Assembly: GCA_946887045.1 (NCBI GenBank)
Contig: CAMPKC010000045.1
Location: 1 to 38,727 of the forward strand
Source of the DNA: an uncultured Sphingobacteriaceae bacterium
GTDB taxonomy: Bacteria > Bacteroidota > Bacteroidia > Sphingobacteriales > Sphingobacteriaceae
Direction: 5' to 3'
Length of the DNA stretch: 38,727 bases
Shown: positions 33,511 through 38,727 of the stretch, piece by piece
Numbering within the stretch: position 1 is the stretch's first letter
Layout of the letters: every line of letters begins with the position of its first letter
Made by a program: the position numbers and the translations under genes
Notes under the pieces: generated by a model
What the model was told of the DNA's origin: nothing
Databases searched by the model: none
What the model saw: the letters and a program-made list of their open reading frames with translations, nothing else

Positions 33511-34503
33511 ATGGCAATATTAGCATTCCAGAAACCTGATAAAGTTATCATGCAGAAATCTACGGATTTCGACGGTACATTTGAATTTCGTCCGCTAGAA
33601 CCAGGTTTCGGTATTACCATTGGTAATGCTTTACGTCGTATCCTTTTGTCTTCCTTAGAAGGTTTCGCAATTACGTCTGTTCGTTTTTCGGGGGTTTCTC
33701 ATGAGTTTTCTACCATCAAGGGTGTTGTAGAAGATGTAACTGAGATTATCCTGAATCTTAAACAAGTTCGTTTCAAGAAATCTGAAGAAGCTGGTGATAC
33801 CGAAAAAATATTTGTAATAATTAATGGTCAGGACCAATTCAAAGCTGGTGATATCACACGCTTCTCGAATAACTTTACTGTTTTAAATCCGGAGCATGTT
33901 GTTTGTAATATGGACTCTTCGGTTACTCTTGAATTAGAGTTATCAGTAAATAAGGGAAGAGGTTATATTCCTGCAGAGGAAAATAAAAGTGTTGACGGTC
34001 CATTAGGTGTTATTGCAATTGATTCGATTTTCACACCTATAAAAAACGTTAAGTACACCATTGAAAACTATCGTGTTGAACAAAAAACTGACTACGAAAA
34101 GTTAGTTCTTGATATCACTACTGATGGTTCTATTCATCCTGAAGATGCTTTGAAAGAAGCAGCAAAAATTCTTATTCATCACTTCTTGTTGTTCTCTGAT
34201 GAGAATATCATGCTTGAAGCTCAGGCTAAAGAAGAGACTAAAGAAGTGGATGAAGAGATTCTTCATATGCGTAAGATCTTGAAAACAGAGTTAGTTGATT
34301 TAGATCTTTCAGTACGTGCTTTGAACTGCTTAAAAGCAGCTGATATCCGCACTTTGGCTGATCTTGTTTCTTATGATGTTGCTGATATGTTAAAATTCAG
34401 AAACTTCGGTAAGAAGTCATTGACAGAAATCCAGGATTTGGTTAAATCAAAAGGACTTTCTTTTGGTATGAACCTTTCGAAATTTAAATTAGAAGAAGAA
34501 TAA
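33511..34503 (+). CDS. rpoA: DNA-directed RNA polymerase alpha subunit
   Basis: This 330-residue protein has the alpha N-terminal dimerisation domain ([33 protein letters not shown]), a linker near residues 235-250 and the C-terminal domain with two helix-hairpin-helix elements ([35 protein letters not shown]). Alpha assembles the polymerase core and its C-terminal domain contacts upstream DNA and activators. Location between rpsD and rplQ is canonical. Confidence 0.98.
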   Translation: MAILAFQKPDKVIMQKSTDFDGTFEFRPLEPGFGITIGNALRRILLSSLEGFAITSVRFSGVSHEFSTIKGVVEDVTEIILNLKQVRFKKSEEAGDTEKIFVIINGQDQFKAGDITRFSNNFTVLNPEHVVCNMDSSVTLELELSVNKGRGYIPAEENKSVDGPLGVIAIDSIFTPIKNVKYTIENYRVEQKTDYEKLVLDITTDGSIHPEDALKEAAKILIHHFLLFSDENIMLEAQAKEETKEVDEEILHMRKILKTELVDLDLSVRALNCLKAADIRTLADLVSYDVADMLKFRNFGKKSLTEIQDLVKSKGLSFGMNLSKFKLEEE

Positions 34504-34558
34504 AAAGGAACCCCCTATCCCTAAAGGGATTTTGGGAATAATTAATAAATAAGCGATT

Positions 34559-34603
34559 TGCATAATTCCTCCCGACCAGTCCGCTGGTTGGGAACGGTAT
34601 GCA
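34559..34603 (+). promoter_or_regulatory. Leader stem-loop of rplQ
   Basis: Outer stem TGCATA (34559-34564) with TATGCA (34598-34603); internal loop; inner stem CCCGACCAG (34571-34579) with CTGGTTGGG (34584-34592, one G-U) around TCCG. It ends 21 bases before the ATG. Upstream, ATCCC-TAAA-GGGAT (34518-34531) forms a further small hairpin just after rpoA. Confidence 0.5.
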
Positions 34604-34624
34604 CGTGAAAAACGAAAAAATACA

Positions 34625-35164
34625 ATGAGACACGGAAAAAAACACAACCATTTAGGACGTACCACTAGCCATCGCCGTGCGATGTTAGCTAACATGGCGT
34701 CATCGCTTATAGAGCACAAGCGCATTACAACAACTTTAGCGAAAGCAAAAGCTTTAAGAGTTTATGTAGAGCCTTTGATAACTAAGTCTAAAAACGACAC
34801 AACTCACTCTCGTCGTGTGGTATTTAGTTACCTTCAAAACAAAGAGGTTTTAACTGAGCTATTCCGCGATGTTGCAGCGAAAGTTGCTAATCGTCCGGGT
34901 GGCTATACTCGTATTATAAAGTTAGAGAATCGTTTTGGTGATAACGCTGAAATGGCGATGATCGAACTTGTTGATTATAATACAACATATACAACAGAAG
35001 CTCCTGCTCAACCAGAGAAGAAAGCAACGCGTAGACGTGGCGGTTCAGGAAAAGCTAAAAAGGCTGATGCTCCTGTGGCAACAGCTGATGAAACTGGTGC
35101 TGACGTTGAAGTTCCTCAAGCTCCGGAAGCTGCCGCAGATTCTGAAACTGAAGAAAAAGCTTAG
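34625..35164 (+). CDS. rplQ: 50S ribosomal protein L17 with charged C-terminal extension
   Basis: Residues 1 to about 120 are L17 ([60 protein letters not shown]). The full length is 179, against about 120-130 in most bacteria. The surplus is a basic patch ([18 protein letters not shown]) followed by an acidic Ala/Glu/Pro-rich end, probably disordered. L17 lies near the tunnel exit. It is the last gene of the ribosomal protein cluster. Confidence 0.97.
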   Translation: MRHGKKHNHLGRTTSHRRAMLANMASSLIEHKRITTTLAKAKALRVYVEPLITKSKNDTTHSRRVVFSYLQNKEVLTELFRDVAAKVANRPGGYTRIIKLENRFGDNAEMAMIELVDYNTTYTTEAPAQPEKKATRRRGGSGKAKKADAPVATADETGADVEVPQAPEAAADSETEEKA

Positions 35165-35174
35165 AAAAACTTAG

Positions 35175-35221
35175 TTCATAAAAAAAGACCTTGTAAATTT
35201 TACAAGGTCTTTTTTTATGAA
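35175..35221. terminator. Bidirectional intrinsic terminator after rplQ
   Basis: A near-perfect palindrome of about 46 bases: A-run, AGACCTTGTA (35187-35196), short loop, TACAAGGTCT (35201-35210), T-run. The flanking A and T runs let it end transcripts from both strands, serving rplQ and the convergent nucleotidyltransferase gene. Confidence 0.9.
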
Positions 35222-35228
35222 TTTTATT

Positions 35229-36125
35229 TTACCAAAGATCATTTGGGTATACGCCGGTCTCAACCAGGTCAGATAAGCTTTTTTGGACAATTGGCTTGTC
35301 TTCTTTATACGTAACTCCGAACCATTTGGATGAGGTAGGGATCACTTTAAATTGTGCCTGGCCAGTTTTAACCAATTCTTCTGCCATTAGTGGGATGAAG
35401 AACTCTGCCTTCGGGTTATTTTCATTAGCCTCTACGAAGCGTTTAAACATAGGCTCAGCCAGTTTAAAAATCGCGGGAGTAAAACCCCAGAAGTTCATAG
35501 AAGCGCGAGCATCATCGTGTAACGGCGTTGTATTTCCGTTATCATCTTCATACACTATTACGCCGTCTTTCTCGTAAACCTTAGTACGCTCATTTATTTC
35601 CTGTAGATTGCCATTCGATACCTTACAAATTCCTCTTGAAACCGCTCCGTACTCTGATAATGTTTTATCAACTTCGTAGCCCATTAGGGAGAAATAATCA
35701 TCTTTAACCTCATTGTTAAGGAAGTCTGCCATTTTCTCGAATGCATCATACCCGTAATAATCATCTGCATTTATTACGCAAAAAGGTTCGTTAATTTGCT
35801 TGCTCGCTTCGAGGATTGCATGACCTGTACCCCACGGCTTTTGGCGCTCAATGACTTTATTAATGCCGTATTTGGTTAAATCGTAACTTTGGAATACATA
35901 GTCAACCTCCACTTTTCCTTTTAATTTAGGTTCAAAAATGGACTTGAAATTTTCGTAAAATTCCTCTCTGATTATGAAGGTAACTTTTCCGAACCCTGCC
36001 TTGATAGCATCGTGAATAGAGTAATCAATAATTGTTTCATTGTTTGGACCAAATCCGTCCACTTGTTTCATGCTTCCGTAACGACTGGCCATACCAGCTG
36101 CAAGTATTAATAAAGTTGGTTTCAT
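35229..36125 (-). CDS. Sugar-phosphate nucleotidyltransferase-like protein
   Basis: This 298-residue protein has the nucleotidyltransferase fold: LILAAGMASRYGSMKQ (residues 6-21) for nucleotide binding, WGTGHA (98-103) and NADDYYG with the metal-binding D121/D122. Members join NTPs to sugar phosphates. The exact sugar and nucleotide are not readable; the signature differs from RmlA (G-GTRL) and GalU (G-GTR-LP), since the Arg follows MAS here. It may be a remote UDP- or TDP-sugar synthase. It is transcribed alone and shares a terminator with rplQ. Confidence 0.85.
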   Translation of the reverse strand: MKPTLLILAAGMASRYGSMKQVDGFGPNNETIIDYSIHDAIKAGFGKVTFIIREEFYENFKSIFEPKLKGKVEVDYVFQSYDLTKYGINKVIERQKPWGTGHAILEASKQINEPFCVINADDYYGYDAFEKMADFLNNEVKDDYFSLMGYEVDKTLSEYGAVSRGICKVSNGNLQEINERTKVYEKDGVIVYEDDNGNTTPLHDDARASMNFWGFTPAIFKLAEPMFKRFVEANENNPKAEFFIPLMAEELVKTGQAQFKVIPTSSKWFGVTYKEDKPIVQKSLSDLVETGVYPNDLW

Positions 36126-36213
36126 TCTGCTAAATTAAAAATTTCATATTTATTAAAGTGACTATCAAAATCCTATTAAGAAAAAAGGGGAGGGATTTGT
36201 TTGAGGTAGAATC

Positions 36214-36248
36214 AAAAAGGCAGCGAAAAAAAAATACGCTGCCTTTTC
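36214..36248 (-). terminator. Terminator of the M42 peptidase gene
   Basis: AAAAGGCAGCG (36215-36225) pairs with CGCTGCCTTTT (36237-36247) around an A/T loop. Read on the minus strand it ends in a T-run, downstream of the M42 gene stop at 36309. Confidence 0.75.
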
Positions 36249-36308
36249 TTTGGGTCCTATGAATAATTATAAACGAATCCCTTCGTCGATTATTTTATCA
36301 AATTTGAT

Positions 36309-37418
36309 TTATTTCACATTTCTGAAATCGTGGTCTACCTGAACAGTAAGTAATGATTCATAAATCAAGCGAATAACATTATCTACATCTTCTTTATGTA
36401 CCATCTCGACAGTAGTATGCATATATCTGAGTGGTAATGAAATCAGCGCAGAAACAACTCCTTCATTTGAGTAAGCGAAGGCGTCTGTATCGGTTCCTGT
36501 CCACCGTGATGATGCCTGACGCTGAAAAGGTATTCCGGCTTGTTCTGCAGCCTTAATAAGTAGTTTGTTAAGATTTGTTTGCACAGATGGTGCATAGGAT
36601 ACTACGGGTCCTTTTCCACAAGCCAAATCTCCCTGAACTATTTTGTTTATCATGGGTGTCTGGGTGTCATGTGTTACATCTGTAATAATCGCCAGATTGG
36701 GTTTAATGCGGTTTGCTATCATTTCAGCTCCGCGCAAGCCAACTTCTTCCTGAACTGCATTTACAATGTAAAGTCCGAAAGTAAGGGAGTTCTTGTTTTC
36801 TTTTAGCATTCTCGCAACTTCAGCAATCATAAATCCACCTACCCGATTGTCTAAAGCCCTGCCGACATAATACCTGTCATTAAGTACCATGAATTCATCT
36901 TCATAAGTAATAACGCATCCCACATGAATACCCAAAGCTTCAACTTCTTCTTTTGTTGTGCATCCGCAATCAAGAAAAATATTTTTTAAGGTAGGTGCTT
37001 CCTCTTTTTCGCCATTGCGTGTATGAATTGCCGGCCAGCCGAAAACAGCTTTCACAATGCCTTTATCTGTATGGATATTTACACGTTTGGATGGAGCGAT
37101 CTGATGGTCCGAGCCACCATTTCGTATTACATAGATGAGCCCGTCTTTGGTGATGTAATTTACAAACCACGAAATTTCATCCGAATGAGCTTCGATTACA
37201 ACTTTGTATTTTGCATCCGGATTTATTACTGCCACGGCAGTTCCGTAATTATCTACATAGTGCTCATCAACAAATGGCTTGATATAATCTAACCATAAGC
37301 GCTGACCTTCCCACTCGTAACCTGTTGGAGAAGCGTTATTGATATATGTTTCCAGAAATTTAAGAGAGTCTTCTGTTACTACAGGAATGTGTTTTTTTTC
37401 TTCTTCTTTTTCACTCAT
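36309..37418 (-). CDS. M42 family metallopeptidase (glutamyl/leucyl aminopeptidase-like)
   Basis: This 369-residue protein has the M42 two-metal site: H78 in EAHSDE, D190 in RALDNRVGG (bridging), E224-E225 in QEEVGLRG (E224 likely the catalytic base), D247 in ITDVTHD and H334 in RYMHTTVEM. M42 enzymes form large tetrahedral 12-mers in the cytoplasm and trim small peptides; some older annotations call them endoglucanases. There is no signal peptide. The charged N terminus (MSEKEEEKKH) is non-catalytic. It has a -7 element 22 bp upstream and its own terminator. Confidence 0.93.
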   Translation of the reverse strand: MSEKEEEKKHIPVVTEDSLKFLETYINNASPTGYEWEGQRLWLDYIKPFVDEHYVDNYGTAVAVINPDAKYKVVIEAHSDEISWFVNYITKDGLIYVIRNGGSDHQIAPSKRVNIHTDKGIVKAVFGWPAIHTRNGEKEEAPTLKNIFLDCGCTTKEEVEALGIHVGCVITYEDEFMVLNDRYYVGRALDNRVGGFMIAEVARMLKENKNSLTFGLYIVNAVQEEVGLRGAEMIANRIKPNLAIITDVTHDTQTPMINKIVQGDLACGKGPVVSYAPSVQTNLNKLLIKAAEQAGIPFQRQASSRWTGTDTDAFAYSNEGVVSALISLPLRYMHTTVEMVHKEDVDNVIRLIYESLLTVQVDHDFRNVK

Positions 37419-37439
37419 GTTTTTGATCTTGCTTTACGA

Positions 37440-37447
37440 CAAATATA
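37440..37447 (-). promoter_or_regulatory. Predicted -7 promoter element of the M42 gene
   Basis: On the minus strand this reads TATATTTG, a match to TAnnTTTG, 21 bp before the ATG. No TTTG lies at the expected distance upstream. Confidence 0.45.
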
Positions 37448-37480
37448 ATAAACCGTCTATTAGAGCGGGGGTTTTATAAA

Positions 37481-38230
37481 TTAGATATAGGGATATTTTA
37501 TGCTGGTAAGATACAAGCCGCAGGCAGGTACCGAAGCTCCGGCATTTGAACGATTCTTACTTTCGATGATGTTGTGTATTTCCTCCGGTGATAATTTCCC
37601 TCGTCCGATGTCAACCATTGTGCCCACTATAGCTCTTACCATGTTTCTTAAAAAACGGTCTGCTGAGATATGAAAAATTAGACCTTCTTTAGTTTCAACC
37701 CATTCGGCGCGGGATATTTTGCAATTGTTAGTGAACACCTGAGTGTTCGATTTGCTAAAACAGCTGAAATCTGTGTAGAACAGAAGTTGAGATGCGGCGT
37801 CATTCATTGCAGCCGCATTTAATTTGTCCCGAACACGCCATGATAGGCCATAAAGAAATGGATTCTTGGTATAATGAATATGATATTCGTAAGAGCGAAG
37901 AGTTGCGTCAAACCTGGCATGAGCTTCGGGTTTAGTTTCGACAAAACGATGAATAGAAATGTCGTAAGGCAGCAGTGAGTTTATGCTTTGCAATGCTTTT
38001 TCGCCATTATTGATTTTCGTAAGAAGTTCAAAATGCGCATAGAACTGGGTGGCGTGCACGCCGGTATCTGTTCTTCCGCAACCTAAAGTTTCCACTTTTT
38101 GTCTGAAGAAGGTGCTTAATGCCTTATCGAGAACCTCTTGTACAGTAATTGCATTTGGTTGAATTTGCCAACCATGATAATTTGTTCCCTTATAGGAAAT
38201 CTCGATAAAATACTTTTTGTGATTTGCCAC
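37481..38230 (-). CDS. truA: tRNA pseudouridine(38-40) synthase TruA
   Basis: This 249-residue protein is TruA: YFIEISYKGTNYHGWQIQPN at the start, the catalytic Asp D55 in GCGRTDTGVHA, and RFLRNMVRAIVGTMVDIGRG near the C terminus. It converts U38-U40 in the anticodon arm of many tRNAs. The start codon is GTG; no closer ATG fits the conserved N terminus. A TAACTTTG element (38235-38242, minus) lies so close that the transcript could begin at or near the start codon. Confidence 0.96.
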   Translation of the reverse strand: MANHKKYFIEISYKGTNYHGWQIQPNAITVQEVLDKALSTFFRQKVETLGCGRTDTGVHATQFYAHFELLTKINNGEKALQSINSLLPYDISIHRFVETKPEAHARFDATLRSYEYHIHYTKNPFLYGLSWRVRDKLNAAAMNDAASQLLFYTDFSCFSKSNTQVFTNNCKISRAEWVETKEGLIFHISADRFLRNMVRAIVGTMVDIGRGKLSPEEIHNIIESKNRSNAGASVPACGLYLTSIKYPYI

Positions 38231-38234
38231 TTTC

Positions 38235-38242
38235 CAAAGTTA
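38235..38242 (-). promoter_or_regulatory. Predicted -7 promoter element of truA
   Basis: On the minus strand this reads TAACTTTG, matching TAnnTTTG, 4 bp before the GTG start. No TTTG is found at 19 bp; the call rests on the -7 box alone. Confidence 0.35.
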
Positions 38243-38282
38243 ATGATAGTCCTCAAATTGTAGTTCAGCTCAAACACTTTTC

Positions 38283-38290
38283 TATATTTG
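38283..38290 (+). promoter_or_regulatory. Predicted -7 promoter element of the DUF4293-like gene
   Basis: TATATTTG matches TAnnTTTG, 15 bp before the ATG at 38306. A TTG lies 22 bp upstream, slightly further than usual. Confidence 0.45.
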
Positions 38291-38305
38291 TGCATTAAAA
38301 GCATC

Positions 38306-38727
38306 ATGATACAACGCATTCAATCCATCTGGTTCTTTCTAGCAACCATAACATTCTATTCTTTATTTCTATTTGCCTATATCCATTTCTCTGAAAATGG
38401 CGTTGCAAAGGCCTTAAAGGTTACCGGAGTTTACGAAAACAGGGCCGGAGAAGTAGTGTCTACTCAAGATTTTTTAGGTTTAACGATTGCAACAGCTTTA
38501 ATTGGCATCCTTCCTTTTATCGCGATATTTTTATTTAGAGATAGAAAAAGGCAGATTACTGTGGCATACATCGCAATTATTGCCATTCTGGGCCATTTTT
38601 TTTGGTTGTACCAAACAACTAAAACAGCAATCGGTGACTTTCAATTGCAGCCCGAGAATTACGGGATAGGTATTTTTCTTCCTTCAATTACGATTCTGTT
38701 TCTGATTTTTGCGATAAAAGGGATCAG
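38306..38727 (+). CDS. DUF4293-like membrane protein, 5' part
   Basis: The ATG at 38306 opens a frame of 140 codons that runs off the window end, so the gene is cut. The start MIQRIQSIWFFLATITFYSL is typical, as I remember it, of DUF4293 proteins of Bacteroidota. Four hydrophobic segments are visible (about residues 8-25, 59-78, 86-103 and 124-138), with a soluble loop between the first two. Function is unknown for the family. It is divergent from truA. Confidence 0.8.
   Translation, partial: MIQRIQSIWFFLATITFYSLFLFAYIHFSENGVAKALKVTGVYENRAGEVVSTQDFLGLTIATALIGILPFIAIFLFRDRKRQITVAYIAIIAILGHFFWLYQTTKTAIGDFQLQPENYGIGIFLPSITILFLIFAIKGI

Overview
The window is chromosomal DNA of a Bacteroidota bacterium, most likely a Pedobacter-like member of the Sphingobacteriaceae. 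The evidence is a set of promoters with the Bacteroidota pattern (TTTG, about 19 bp, TAnnTTTG), few Shine-Dalgarno sites, SusC-like sequence words, Bacteroidota-type ribosomal proteins (zinc-free L36, S14 and S4; long tails on S3, S12 and L17), and lineage proteins such as a DUF4293-like protein. The family-level placement is inferred; no rRNA or tRNA gene is present to test it.

Layout. Positions 1-6.1 kb: the 3' part of a very large alpha-2-macroglobulin-like protein, an ArsC/Spx-like protein, an M1 metallopeptidase and a doubtful 59-residue ORF. 6.1-12 kb: a PIF1-like helicase with HRDC and helix-turn-helix tail (minus), a TrkH/TrkA potassium uptake pair (plus) and a GtrA-like membrane protein (minus). 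12.0-12.4 kb: a gene-free stretch with two palindromes, a possible structured repeat element, and the promoter and leader of the str operon.

12.4-35.2 kb is the ribosomal protein supercluster: rpsL-rpsG-fusA-rpsJ, then rplC-rplD-rplW-rplB-rpsS-rplV-rpsC-rplP-rpmC-rpsQ-rplN-rplX-rplE-rpsN-rpsH-rplF-rplR-rpsE-rpmD-rplO-secY-map-infA-rpmJ-rpsM-rpsK-rpsD-rpoA-rplQ. Gene order is canonical with one exception. Between rpsJ and rplC lie 4.2 kb with four unrelated genes: a coiled-coil membrane protein, a secreted phosphatase-superfamily enzyme, a prephenate dehydrogenase resembling fungal Tyr1, and a lipoprotein. rpsJ is followed by an orphan Shine-Dalgarno sequence and a strong terminator; rplC has its own consensus promoter. 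rpmD (59 aa) and rpmJ (38 aa) are present although very short.

35.2-38.7 kb: a sugar-nucleotidyltransferase-like protein, an M42 aminopeptidase and TruA (all minus), then the 5' part of a DUF4293-like membrane protein (plus).

The points I find most worth a second look are the SusC-plug-like insertion inside the alpha-2-macroglobulin protein, the Tyr1-like gene sitting in a broken S10 operon, the RGG-rich tail of S3, the stem-loops with internal loops in front of many ribosomal protein genes, and long low-complexity inverted repeats in three operon spacers. I saw no CRISPR array, complete insertion sequence, prophage, rRNA or tRNA. All family assignments come from reading the translations; no database search was possible.
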